NCBI GenBank assembly: GCA_037893225.1 | Contig: JAZGUH010000005.1 | Coordinates: 1,302,001-1,366,000 of the forward strand | DNA: 64,000 nt | Direction: 5' to 3' | DNA from: Hippasteria phrygiana | Lineage: Eukaryota > Echinodermata > Asteroidea > Valvatida > Goniasteridae | Shown here: piece after piece, positions 44,610 through 56,259 of the stretch | Position numbering within the stretch: position 1 is the stretch's first letter | Layout: every line of letters starts with the position of its first letter | Notes under the pieces: model-generated | What the model saw: the letters and a program-made list of their open reading frames with translations, nothing else | Databases searched by the model: none | Told to the model about the DNA's origin: nothing | Position numbers and translations under genes: made by a program

Positions 44610-44906
44610 GTACAAGAAACAAACATGTAGGGAACACACATGCATGAGGGGGTGGGTGGAGAAACACAAAAGAGGGATGCAAGGGAGCATGGCAGTGGGT
44701 AAACATCAAAGAGAGAGGTTTGGGTAAGGATGAATGAGGGGAGGGATTAGGATGAAGGTTGAAGCTGGGGAATTGGACAAAGGAATGTGGTTAGTGGCAA
44801 AGATAAACAGGAAATGGTAAGACAACCCCATTTGGCCAAGAGACCCCAAGAGGGTTTGCCAGGAGGATAATCTGTAAACAAATGACAATGGGGGAAAAAT
44901 TAAAAG

Positions 44907-45672
44907 TTAATCATTCCCTTCCTGGATGTTTAGACCATGTGGTTGAATAGTCCGAAGACGTTTCATCCAAACTTTCTCTCGGCTGAGGCGAACTGAGTCC
45001 TTGCGGTGGAAAAGTGATTCTATGCCCTGTAGAATCATATCAGAAATGGAATGGTTAGGCAAGTTGAAGTGATGACCAACAGGGGTGTCAATTTTCTTGG
45101 TGTTTACAGTCGATCGATGGCCATAGAAACGCTTCTTGAGCGTGTTCTTGGTCTCCCCGACATACTGGATACCACAAACCCTGCAAGAAATGAGATATAT
45201 GACATTAGAGGTGTTGCAAGTAATGTTGCCATTGTTTCTGTGAGTAGTTCCAGATGAATGGCCAGAAAAGGAGTCAGACTCCTGCATGTGAGTCTGGCAA
45301 ACAACACACCTGGAATCGCACTTAAAAGTACCATGCTGTATGGGAGGGGATGCAGCCAAGGTGGGGACCTCGGCTCGAACAATCAGGTCTCGTAGATTGC
45401 GGGGGCGCCTATAAGCCAATATTGGGTTGTCAGGGGCGGCACGGGCAAGGCGATCTGAAGTATGAAGGATATGATGGTTGTCATTAGTTATTTTACGAAG
45501 GGGAGGGAGACTAGGATGAAAGGTGGTGACCAAGGGAATCTTGGGATCGGCATTAGTGCTAGGTGTCTTTTTCTTGAGCGCAAAATCTCTGGTGATAGAT
45601 TTGGCTCTGGCGATAGCACGTTGAACTTGGCGGGAGCTGTGGCCCCTGGCAACCAAGTTATTCTTCAGTACC
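44907..45672 (-). pseudogene. 5'-truncated Penelope-like unit: endonuclease part only (unit 3)
   Basis: The open frame 44907-45656 (249 codons from an internal Met) matches the C-terminal two thirds of the 377-residue frame, including the GIY-YIG region. It differs by one visible residue (HRNNGN for HRTNGN). Similarity to the full units stops sharply at 45672, next to the target duplication. The RT is absent. Confidence 0.93.
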
Positions 45673-45684
45673 TATATTAATTTT
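45673..45684. repeat. Target-site duplication, right copy (TATATTAATTTT)
   Basis: An exact 12-bp match to 38020-38031. A similar AT-rich word occurs again at 45720-45731, outside the element, so chance similarity in AT-rich sequence is not fully excluded. Confidence 0.85.
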
Positions 45685-46510
45685 AATGGTAAAGGCCCGC
45701 CCGCCCTTTGTATCCCATTTATATTAATTTTATATATCAATTTACTTTCTGGGGACTTTGAACATTAATGAGTTTGAAGTAAAGAAACGCCAACCCATTT
45801 TAATAATTACCGAGGATGGGTCATTTGGGAGACTTTGCCATAGACGCGTGCACAATTGTTTTTTCAACTTGAATGTAACCTAACCCAAATATCCCCTGTC
45901 CTACCCCCACGAATTTTTTTATATTTTCGTTTTGGACCATCCTCTATCGATATAACTCACTTGCGACAATAAAATTCTCACTCCTTAGGGGGGCCGGGTA
46001 CTTAGGGAGACACTGAAATGTCTCCCTAATTCCACTTGTCTCCCTAAGGTATAAAAAATATGACGACAAAGTGTCTCCTTAAGGGTGCTTTTGTCATTTT
46101 AAAGATTATGCCTAAATTCATCCACAGGAGTTATTAAATTAATTGTAAACGCATATAGCTCTAAACATTCCACAGTCATTCTGAAAAACAAATTGTACTA
46201 GGATCTTTCGATCAGAAATTTTCAAAGAATCGTTTTCTTGCGCTTTAGAGGGACAACAAAAAACACCTTTCTATCATTTTATTTATTTTACAGGTATTCA
46301 ATCCAAATCTTATAAACTTGAGGAAATTTTAGTTATTCATCTACAGCTACTGAATCGAACAACGGATTGTCAGCATTGACGGAATAACGCAAAGGGACAT
46401 GGAAAGAGAGGATTGATTCATTCTAGATTGGAGAGGAATACTCCAAGGATTTCTGTTGGCAAACTGACGGGAACAAGTAGAGCAGGGGATGAAGAGAACT
46501 GGATCAATAG
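45685..46510. other. Intergenic, no gene recognised
   Basis: Near 45995-46060 TAGGGAGACA and TGTCTCCCTAA words alternate in inverted orientation, a small foldback. No exon was seen. Confidence 0.5.
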
Positions 46511-46735
46511 GCAGCGGCGTAGCCAGGGATCTCTCCATAGGGGGAAGGGAGTGGGGGTGGATATTAGGCCTACAGTGGGAAGGGGGAGGCGCTCACAGTA
46601 TTTTTCTTAATAATACTATCATTTTCTCCGACTGCAAAATTTACAGTGAGGGCGACTGGGGCGACGATTTTGTTTGGGGGGGGAGGGGCGTGCTCCCCCC
46701 ACGCCCCCTTGGCTACGCCGCTGTCAATGGGAGGT
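46511..46735. mobile_element. 225-bp MITE with GCAGCGGCGTAGCCA TIRs
   Basis: The left end GCAGCGGCGTAGCCAGGG is mirrored by CCTTGGCTACGCCGCTGTC. The interior is G-rich with CCCCCC tracts and has no open frame of note. Confidence 0.8.
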
Positions 46736-48075
46736 GGGCTGCACCATATTCTATAAGATCTTGTTCAAAATATTTGTCTGTAGGGAAATTCACCGTAGCG
46801 CGGCGAATGGCAAACACTAAAATTGGACGTGGGCTTATAGATGTCAGGCGCGCGGGGAGGAAGGGGAGCTGGGGAGAGACCACAGCCCCTAACCCCCCCC
46901 CCCCCCCCCCAACACACACACCGAAAATTAGTAATGAATGCCCATTCTTATTTTGTATGTTAACAAGCTATTTATGGAACTGTGACAAAAGACACTAAAA
47001 GCATCTGACGATTTCTAAAATTCAAGTCCTCAAAAACTGATTATCCACAACGTTTTTATGTATGATAGATTGAATAACCGACAACAATGAGATATATATA
47101 ACGGCGATGATCATAACAGTCAGTGACAACAATGGCAACAGCAATACTGACGGCAGCGACAACCATGGCAACAACAATGATGACAAACGCGATGACAAGG
47201 ACAACAGTGTATGACGGCGACGATCATAACAATGACAACAGATGGCAAACATTTGAATAATAAAAGAAACAAATAAAAATAACAACAAACATTTCTTAAG
47301 TTTTGCTTAGAGATCTGGTCCAAGATACTTCCTGTCACCTGGTAGATCTGTCTTGTGTGACGTACAGTCCTTGGCTATACCTAGAAGTCAACATCCACCG
47401 GCGCGTACAGTGACAATAATAAACCTGGCCACAACAAAAACGCAGGCGGCCCTGTCATATTTGGCCTTCGTTAAGAACTGACCGCGCCATCATCATGTAC
47501 AACTATGATGTGATAACCATGCGTACTCATGGCGTGTGTAGCTGATGCACAATGAAGATGACCTTGTGCAATGGAGGATGGGTGGATGCAGCAATCGATG
47601 ATGCGGAGTCTGGCAACCTCCCGTGACGTCACCAACCTTACGTACACACGCACTGCATCCATGCAAAAAATAAATGATAAGCAGTCTGGCGCCCTGTCAA
47701 GCGAAGGAAAAAAAGAAGTCCCAGGGTCATTTATTGTATCTCCTTCCCCGCGGACGCTCGTTACCAGACTGCATTGAAAATCGCAAACTGGGTATCTTTC
47801 CAACGACAAGAACGGGTTTTGGTTTGGATTTTCAAGATGTGCTGTCAATTCCGGCCCGCGATTACATGATTTCAGCTACAGTCGTACTACGGAGAGCATA
47901 AGGATGAGTTGGAGCCGGTGTGGGGGTGTCTAATGGAGCCATTTTTGTGCTATGCGGTGTCTGATTCTGAATACTGCAATATTTCCGAGGAGTCATACAC
48001 GGAGCCGGTAAACTGAGGGGAGTGTGTACGGAGTCTTCTGCCACTAACACGGCGCGCCGTACGGTGATCACTGCA
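46736..48075. other. Upstream region of UNC13
   Basis: 47090-47250 is low-complexity (ACAATGACAACGATGACG-like). 47880-48075 immediately precedes the start codon and is the likely 5' UTR. No TATA box is obvious. Confidence 0.45.
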
Positions 48076-51000
48076 ATGTCGTTACTGTGCGTGTGTGGTG
48101 AGTACAGGATTTATTATGATTGCCTCCGTAAGAAATTTAATTAGACATGGAAGAATGTACCATCCTAACACCTAATCATCATTTATTTATCAAGGGAAAA
48201 AATGTGCAACAGACCAGTCTCCATGCTGGGGACGGGTTGGTTGTGTACAAATTTATCCTGAAGTATTTTCAAAACAAAATTTGAAAAAATATTATTTGGT
48301 ATGTAGTCGGTAATGGCAAAATGACTGTTAACAATGCTTCACCAGAAAAATTGCCTTCTCTGATTGGTTTAATATCACTAACGTAGTCACTTAGTTATAA
48401 TCGGTTTTGAACAAAGTTGTATATTATAAGATTACATACAATTTGCATCTTTTGTCAAGCTGTGCCATAGGCCTAGTGGATAGTGCATCGTACTACACGT
48501 ACTGTGCGAAGGGTTGTAAAAATAAAAATCTGCCCAATTGTACATGTACATGTACTTTTGTACAAGTGAGGGTGCCCCGGGTGTGGGGATTTACACGTGG
48601 TCATGTTTACAGTGACAGTCCCCGTGTCCAACATGGGCCAGCTAGACCACGCCATTTTATGACATGAGAAAGTCTAGATATATATATTCAATGTGGATGT
48701 CTTGGTACCAAACACAGACTGGTCTAGCCACGGACTCCTCTGCATGTACCTGGTAGCAATAATGTGCAAAGACAAGTGATCGAAAGTTTTATTATAATTT
48801 TTGGCCATTTTTTACTTAATGGATTCACAATTTTCTGCATTGCAAATTAATGCTTTACTTTCAGCCACAAAATCACTTTATTTCATCTTTCACGTGCATG
48901 ATATATGTACATTATAGCTCAGCCAAAAAAACAAAATATTTTCTCCCCCCCCCCCCCCCCCAAAAAAGGACGCCTAACGAGTGTCTCCTGTATGTGTTAA
49001 AGTAAGAATATGCAAAATGTGCGTGTGTATACAATATATGTACGTGTACATGTACATGTAGCATGCTTTCATATCCTAAGGTGGTTTTTGGTTCAACTTG
49101 TGGGCTTTTTTTTATACATGTTACATGTACATATTGATAAAATGATAATTCTGTTGGCCTGTCATATCACTTCTGGAGCAAATTAAGTAAAATCCATCCT
49201 CCAGCGTCCTGTATTCTGTGTTGTGGGTAACAGAGCGACAGCTAATATATGCACAGTTTTGTTATCATTGCAGCAAGATGTAGGGTGAAATCTTTTATCA
49301 TGGCACATTTTCGACCATTTTCAGTATATTTAGACAAAATTATGGCTTGTCGAGGCTGTGGTTTGTGAGTATTTTTTGTGTCTCTCGGGGGTGAAATTGC
49401 TCTGGATTTTGTCTTGATTTTGTAATGATTTTAGGATTTTTGGTGAGATGTCTTCCAAATTTCCAGAAGATTTCTTGGTCTTTAAATGTTTTATTAATTA
49501 TTATTCCAAAATGACCTCTGAAGCCTGAAGCAGTCTTCTAATTCTAATGACCCAATTTTTGGCACCATATCTTTTGGTAGAAAATGCAATTATAATTTTT
49601 TTTTAACAACGCCATACAAGTCGAAGGCCTTTAAATGTTTCGTTGATTGTTCATTTTCCTCAGATCACCCCTGGCATGCCTGGTCTCTGTCATTGTACTA
49701 AATAATAATTAGAAATAATACAATTTGTTTTTGAACCTTACCTTGTTTACCTTCACATGGTTGTACACAGCAACATGAATCTGTAAATTTGCAACACTTT
49801 TGAGGTTGTGTTAAATATTAAAGGAACAATAGGAAACACAAAGCATTGTCCCCAATACATGTAGTATAGGAAAACATGACTGTGTACGTTGTACCCATTC
49901 AAGAGTTTTATACATTGTACAAGGTTTACACTGGCCCAGTGTGTACACATTACAAATTTAAGTATATTCAGCTTTACTCTTGGACAAAATTACATGTATT
50001 ATGTATCACACCTGTTTGCAACTACTGTGCTTCTTTATATTTATGCAAATTTGAACTAATTTGAGAGACGCCTCTAGCCTCGTTTTCAATTCCAATTTGC
50101 ATAAATATTATACGAAAGACGTCTATTACATGTGCTTGAAATTGTGTATAAACCTTAATTAATGCACTCAAAAGGTTTTAAAAAAAGAAAAAGAGAAAAA
50201 AGATCTGTTACTGTACATATCAGAATGATTTTAAGTTGCGTCTAATTCTCGGAGCGTATTACAATGTGCATACTCACTGTCAGATAAGTATATTTGTAGG
50301 ACATGTACATGTACAATAGGCAGTAATGATCTGTGCATTAATAATGCTCGGCCATTAATATTGCCGGTTCTAATGCAGTCTGAAGAACTCCGTACCCAGT
50401 GTGAAGGCCATTAGAGCATTGGCAAACATCCAAAATGAAAGATGCTGTTTTTGACTTTAACTCCCCAAAATAATTCCTGTTGTCTTGCAGTAGAAAAAGT
50501 TATTCACTTTTGAATGAGACATTGAAAGAAGGAAAAAACACCCACATCCAATAAAAGTTTCACAAATGTTGAATTCAGGGGTGAGATTTGTCAGGATTTT
50601 TCCAGATTTCAGGATTTTTAAAGAATCTCTTTTGCAATCTGGAATTCCTGATGAGGTGTTGTCCTAACCCTAACCCTGCCATAAGACGCAGCACAGTGCA
50701 TCTGTGCTGACAGCTCCACTTTGCTGGACTCTGCACACAAATCAATGTGACAAAGTATGCAATCTGATGCGTCTGGCAGGGTTTCTAGCCAAAATGCCCT
50801 GGAAGTTTGCAAGATGAAAAAAAAGGCAGTGGGGTACATGTACATACATTATACATACATCATGTAAGGTTGCAATTTTAGGGTTAGTTTTAGGGAAATT
50901 TTGAAAGACTATGGGCCTGTTTGTTTCACACGGATCGGGAGGTGATCCAGAGCCGAACGAAAACAAACAGGATCGCGAAACCCTCTCGCTATATGTTGCA

Positions 51001-53135
51001 TGCTGGGAGAATTTGTATTACACGACAATGTCGTCTGCTTCAGATTCTGTAGGGCTACTTTTTTATGATAAACTATCTAGTATTTCCAGAAAAGTAAATA
51101 AATCGTACATAGCTTTAATAACAAAAATACACTGTCAAAGAATTATTAGTAAATACTGTCACAATAGCTCGTTAAATGCTTCAAATCTACGAAAAAATAC
51201 CGTCACTTTTCTCCGTCCATCTTGGGTCTTGTGAACCCACCTCGCGAGCAGGATCACTAAAAACGTGATCCGGAGCGGCTTTCGACGCTCCGGATCACTG
51301 ATCACGCTCCGGATCTGCGTGAAACAAACACGCCCTTAGACCGTATGAGAGATCAGTGATGTGATTTTTATACCCGCAATCTTGATGTTTAAGTTCTTCC
51401 GCTATTTTCAATACAAAATTGAAAAGGCTTCATTAAATTGTATAGCCAATTCAACACGGTACAGTACATTGTACATTGTACATGTACGTGTACCTGCACA
51501 ATTTCACCACCTTTCCACAGGTACATTACATTTGCATGTACCCGTCTGTCTGTACATATTAATTTAATGAAATACTGTGAATGGTTCGATTTGCAAAGGT
51601 GTTGCAGTTACCACACTGGTGCCAGTGAAATATTCTTAAAGGTTCACAGAAGTTGAAATAGAAAATGCTACATTGTACATGTACATATGTGACCCGCTCT
51701 GGAAAAAGGTATAATATTTCGCAAAATATGAAAAATTTGTTTTATGTATGTTTGGAAAGCCTGCAATGTAAGCTTTCATTTGGTACATGATAGAGCTCCA
51801 AAGCCCTTTCCGTTCTAAAGATATCGCGTTTTTGCATATGAATTAGCTCTATGGAGTTCAAATTGCACAACAGAGAAAACAGGCTTTGAAATAGCTAGTT
51901 CTAATACAATGCAATGGAACAATGCACTCTAAAAAGGTTATTTTTTCACTTTATTCACTGAAATCAACATTGTTGTGTGCACACCAAACCTGAAACTTTA
52001 GATATTAAGATGTCATTAAAGACAAAAACAAAAAATATATTTTGACGAAAAGTTTCACCCTCTTAACGTTGAAAGGGCCATTACATGCATAGCGCGACTT
52101 ATATCACCTTTTTCTGGAGCGGGTCACATATACATACATCTCTGAAACAATGAGATTCTAATGCGTGTGCTAAATGCTTTCGAAATTTATCGAACCAGAA
52201 CAATTGTTTTCCTGATGCCCCATAAAAAAAATCACCTTTAGGCAAAATAGAACATCGCTATGTGAGATTTGTATGGCTTTAGTTATCCAATAGTATGTTC
52301 ATGTAATAGATGGTCTCGCAGATTCTGTGATTAAGTACATGTACATTATGCAGCATGGGTTGTGATTGCTCCATAAAGTACCCTTGTGTGGTATTTGTAC
52401 CAGGGCTGTTGAAATAATTTAGTATTCGATTGGACTTCGTTGGACTGAATATTTAAATATTTGATACTCGCCGATCAAGTTTTTCACGCGTCAGCTGCAA
52501 ATGTATGCCGCGCCGGTAAAAAGTTTCTCAAATATTTGTTTCAAATATTCGAACCGGCAAAAAGGTATTTGAATATTCGGTTGACGATCGAATATTTGTA
52601 TATTCGGTATATACATTCGGGACAGCCTTAGTATTTACTTGTATGTTGCAAAGCCAGCAATATATACATGTACATTGGCTGTTTGTTGTTTTTCTTTTAC
52701 ACTGTCGCTTGAAATCCAGTAATTAATTCCTATCCAATACATGTATGTAATTAAAGCTGCGCGGTCCATGCTGTGGCTGAAAATTTCAATTCAATGGATT
52801 TCCTCCAACAAGCGAATAATGGAAGAAACTACTTTTTAAAAAATGCTTATACTACACTTTTGTTGATTTAGAAAAATACAATTCTGACACAAAGAAGTTG
52901 TACATTTTGATGATTTTTTGTTGGATAAAGGGTCTTGAATAAAGACACTGACAGATCGGAGACACTGGAGCAGCATAAGACAAGTTACATTTGTGGAACA
53001 CTGGTACAGTAATGTAGAGGTCGCAGGTTCAAATCCCACTCTTGTCGGTTTTCACCAAAAAAAGGTTCTCACATTTCTTCTTTGTATTTTTTGTTTCTTT
53101 TGCAGTCAAGAAGGCTATACTGGATGGACCTGCAG
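48076..53135 (+). CDS. UNC13: UNC13/Munc13 N-terminus, first two coding exons (partial)
   Basis: UNC13 proteins prime synaptic and secretory vesicles at the plasma membrane by opening syntaxin. Coding exon 1 is 48076-48097 (22 nt, donor GTGAGT). Coding exon 2 is 53106-53135 (30 nt, acceptor TTTTGCAG, donor GTAAG). The join gives MSLLCVCVKKAILDGPA. The known start of UNC13A/B, the first strand of the C2A domain, is MSLLCV-x-VK[KR]A, with the same residues in the same order. The next exon should carry the rest of C2A, but I did not find it before 64000, so intron 2 runs at least 10.8 kb. The match rests on only 17 residues, so the call is good but not certain. Confidence 0.68.
48098..50659. other. 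UNC13 intron 1, left part
   Basis: AT-rich intron with many TACATGTA words and a poly-C run at 48944-48961. The word AAAGGAACAATAGGAAACAC, then AAAGCATTGTCC, at about 49820 recurs at about 62655. No exon was found. Confidence 0.5.
50660..50805. repeat. Solo copy of the CCTAACCCTGCCA repeat
   Basis: It matches the segment nested at 3952-4098: CCCTAACCCTGCCA, GCACAGTGCATCTGTG, GTGACAAAGTATGCAATCTG, GGCAGGGTTTCTAGCC. Confidence 0.8.
50913..51335. mobile_element. 423-bp MITE with GGGCCTGTTTGTTTCACACG TIRs
   Basis: The left end GGGCCTGTTTGTTTCACACG is mirrored by GCGTGAAACAAACACGCCC. GATCACTGATCACGCTCCGG lies near the right end. Same family as 27811-27970 but longer. Confidence 0.86.
51687..52130. 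mobile_element. 444-bp MITE with ATGTGACCCGCTCTGG TIRs
   Basis: The left end ATGTGACCCGCTCTGGAAAA is mirrored by TTTTCTGGAGCGGGTCACAT. Internal words such as AAGCTTTCAT and GCGCGACTTAT match the copy at 4435-4860. Confidence 0.88.
52417..52620 (+). repeat. Dispersed repeat shared with 490-655
   Basis: AGTATTCGATT, CTCGCCGATCAAGTTTTTCA, CGCGTCAGCTGCAAATG and GCCGCGCCGGTAAAAAG repeat the order seen inverted at 490-655. Several TATTCGAATATT-like words follow. Confidence 0.7.
52955..53060 (+). mobile_element. tRNA-derived SINE fragment before UNC13 exon 2
   Basis: AGGTCGCAGGTTCAAATCCC at 53019-53036 contains a canonical B-box. The upstream part (CTGGTACAGTAATGTAG) is tRNA-like but not a complete cloverleaf. 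It ends about 45 bp before the exon at 53106. Confidence 0.55.
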
Positions 53136-53813
53136 GTAAGATTAACCACAAAGGGGACTATTTCTTCAGCTGGCTCTGTTCAGTAATATTGAGCAAGGGT
53201 TCAGGTAGCATTTCTAAAGTCAAAATGCCTAAAATATTCCATCAAGAACATCGCCTGTTCTATTTGGGAACACCTGTTTTATTTGGGAACACCTGTTGTT
53301 TTCGCAGGGAACAGCCTGGGAATGTACAATATAATGTACGCTTGCTCCGGAATGGCCTGCCCCAGTAATGCTGAAAAAAAGGCTGTTTGTGTTCTTGTTG
53401 GGAACATGACATTAACCCCTTGTGTACGGATAACGCCATATGGCGCAACAAAAACAGTGCCACCAGGCCGGATGACGCCATTGGCCGCTGTTTGGGCAGT
53501 TTCAATCCATTGTTGGATTATTGTGTATATGTTACGCTTGACTGCACAAACACATTGTAGCGGTTCGCTTGGCTGCCAGAGCCGCCGCGGCACCCCGACG
53601 TCTCCCGTAAAATACCCCAAGCCTTACAAACTCCAACAGCAGGTTGTGTTGAATTCTGATGGGTTCAGGACTGTTGCGCCTTGGCACCATGCCCCAATTT
53701 GTCTGTCCAAAGAATGTACTATACATGTAGGTACAATGTACAAATGTATTTGTACTGCACAGTTGGTTTTTGACAGGTTGAGGATACTTCCTAGTTAAAA
53801 TATGCCTAGGGGG
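53136..53813. other. UNC13 intron 2, left part
   Basis: A short duplicated TATTTGGGAACACCTGTT (53261 and 53280) is present. An inverted remnant of the TGTGCAGCCAAGCG repeat lies at about 53483-53560 (TTACGCTTGACTGCACAAAC). No exon was recognised. Confidence 0.5.
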
Positions 53814-54073
53814 CAGGGCTGTAGTCGAGTCCATCACAAGTCCATCACAAGTCCCTGCAAGTCCATCATCACAAGCCCTCCAGTCCCAATTCCAATCACA
53901 AGCTATTCAAATGAGCTTTGACAAAGGCATTCCTTTGTCATTGTTCATCCAGTTACTTGTGACCGGCTTTATGAAAGGACTTGTGACTGGACTGAGTTGC
54001 AAAAGGACTTGTGACTGGACTGAGTTGCAAAATGACTTGTGAAAGGACTTGCAGGGACTCGAGTACAGCCCTG
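53814..54073. mobile_element. Intact 260-bp MITE with CAGGGCTGTAGTCGAGTCC TIRs
   Basis: The left end CAGGGCTGTAGTCGAGTCC is mirrored by GGACTCGAGTACAGCCCTG with one mismatch. Internal AAGTCCATCACAAGTCC repeats face AAAGGACTTGTGAC repeats, so most of the element can fold. It is the reference copy for 1829-1959, 2288-2756 and 19399-19812. Confidence 0.92.
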
Positions 54074-54406
54074 CTAGGGTTAGGGTTAAAGGAGTGTCCC
54101 AAAAGGAAAGGAATAATGCTCTGATGACGCTTTTGAAACACTTCTCTAGCTTCTCCTGAAAACTTTTTGGTAATTTTAATTTGTTTGTTTGTGATGAGTG
54201 TTGCCCAACACAAGGCCCAAAGGCCACTCAAGCTGTGGGTTACAAAGGACAAGAAAACTCAGAGATCACAGGGATAGGTATTTCGTTTGAATTGTGAAAG
54301 ATTACAGGTAGAAGGGAAGCAGGTTGCAGGTACTATGTAAGGAATTCCAAGAGAGTATCTCAGAGTAATTTCCTTTGGAACAAAGTACATGTATAGCAAG
54401 CTGGTA

Positions 54407-54407
54407 C

Positions 54408-54459
<52 letters not shown>
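54407..54459. repeat. (TAA)n microsatellite left of the 231-bp array
   Basis: An uninterrupted (AAT)n run. A second run at about 54682-54748 separates array units 1 and 2. Confidence 0.97.
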
Positions 54460-54460
<1 letters not shown>

Positions 54461-54461
<1 letters not shown>

Positions 54462-54682
54462 CTCCTGGATGCGGCAAATGGGCGACTCTTCCCAAAATAA
54501 CCTTATTGGGGCGACACGAGTGTCGCCCTTTTAGAGCACTTTCCCCACGCGCCTTACTAAAAAACACTCCAAAGGGGCGACTTTAACAATAGGGCGACAG
54601 TTATGTGTCGCCCTATTCGACCAGGTCACCCTAACCCACTCTTTTCCAGGATTATGTGTCGCCCTAACCGGCAATTGAGGAA

Positions 54683-54754
<72 letters not shown>

Positions 54755-56165
54755 CCTGGATGCGGCAAATGGGCGACTCTTCCCGAAATAACCTTATTGG
54801 GGCGACACGAGTGTCGCCCTTTTAGAGCACTTTCCCAACGCGCCTTACTAAAAAACACTCCAAAGGGGCGACTTTCACAATAGGGCGACACCAAATTGTC
54901 GCCCTATTCGACCAGGTCACCCTAACCCACTCTTTTCCAGGATTATGTGTCGCCCTAACCGGCAATTGAGGAAAATAATAAATCTCCTGGATGCGGCAAA
55001 TGGGCGACTCTTCCCGAAATAACCTTATTGGGGCGACACGAGTGTCGCCCTTTTAGAGCACTTTCCCAACGCGCCTTACTAAAAAACACTCCAAAGGGGC
55101 GACTTTCACAATAGGGCGACACCAAATTGTCGCCCTATTCGACCAGGTCACCCTAACCCACTCTTTTCCAGGATTATGTGTCGCCCTAACCGGCAATTGA
55201 GGAAAATTAGAAATCTCCTGGATGCGGCAAATGGGCGACTCTTCCCGAAATAACCTTATTGGGGCGACACGAGTGTCGCCCTTTTAGAGCACTTTCCCCA
55301 CGCGCCTTACTAAAAAACACTCCAAAGGGGCGACTTTAACAATAGGGCGACACCAAATTGTCGCCCTATTCGACCAGGTCACCCTAACCCACTCTTTTCC
55401 AGGATTATGTGTCGCCCTAACCGGCAATTGAGGAAAATTAGAAATCTCCTGGATGCGGCAAATGGGCGACTCTTCCCGAAATAACCTTATTGGGGCGACA
55501 CGAGTGTCGCCCTTTTAGAGCACTTTCCCCACGCGCCTTACTAAAAAACACTCCAAAGGGGCGACTTTAACAATAGGGCGACACCAAATTGTCGCCCTAT
55601 TCGACCAGGTCACCCTAACCCACTCTTTTCCAGGATTATGTGTCGCCCTAACCGGCAATTGAGGAAAATTAGAAATCTCCTGGATGCGGCAAATGGGCGA
55701 CTCTTCCCGAAATAACCTTATTGGGGCGACACGAGTGTCGCCCTTTTAGAGCACTTTCCCCACGCGCCTTACTAAAAAACACTCCAAAGGGGCGACTTTA
55801 ACAATAGGGCGACACCAAATTGTCGCCCTATTCGACCAGGTCACCCTAACCCACTCTTTTCCAGGATTATGTGTCGCCCTAACCGGCAATTGAGGAAAAT
55901 TAAAAATCTCCTGGATGCGGCAAATGGGCGACTCTTCCCGAAATAACCTTATTGGGGCGACACGAGTGTCGCCCTTTTAGAGCACTTCCCCACGCGCCTT
56001 ACTAAAAAACGCTCCAAAGGGGCGACTTTAACAATAGGGCGACACCAAATTGTCGCCCTATTCGACCAGGTCACCCTAACCCACTCTTTTCCAGGATTAT
56101 GTGTCGCCCTAACCGGCAATTGAGGAAAATTCAAAATCTCCTGGATGCGGCAAATGGGCGACTAT
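54461..56165. repeat. 231-bp tandem array, seven units plus a partial
   Basis: TCTCCTGGATGCGGCAAATG begins units at 54461, 54752, 54983, 55214, 55445, 55676, 55907 and 56137 (partial). The period is 231 bp (last 230), except for a (TAA)n insertion after unit 1. Each unit holds seven GGGCGAC/GTCGCCC words, including the perfect palindrome GGGCGACACGAGTGTCGCCC and AGGGCGACA facing TGTCGCCCT across CCAAAT. A single unit at 63404-63632 is also flanked by (TAA)n. No coding capacity is seen. Confidence 0.95.
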
Positions 56166-56259
56166 AGTAAACCCCTTGCCACCGTTGTCCTTCGGACTTC
56201 AAATGTATATTATATACATATGGGGACCGGAAACCAGTCTAGGCTGTCATTCACACAAA

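Larger units (their letters stand above)
38032..45672 (-). mobile_element. Penelope-like retroelement tandem array: two full units and one truncated
   Basis: On the - strand the order is a 5'-truncated unit (44546-45672, 1127 bp), a full unit (41289-44545) and a second full unit (38032-41288). Each full unit is 3257 bp, and homologous positions such as CTGGCCTGACG (38043, 41300, 44557) keep that spacing exactly. The units differ at only a few bases (for example near 41297, 45235 and 45546). Each codes for a Penelope-type reverse transcriptase joined to a GIY-YIG endonuclease. 5' truncation and head-to-tail partial copies are known habits of this class. The array is flanked by a 12-bp direct repeat, which indicates insertion as one block. 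Confidence 0.95.

Noticed and set aside
54461..56165. Regular repeats that could suggest a CRISPR array
   Set aside because: The 231-bp unit has no unique spacers and the context is an animal intron.
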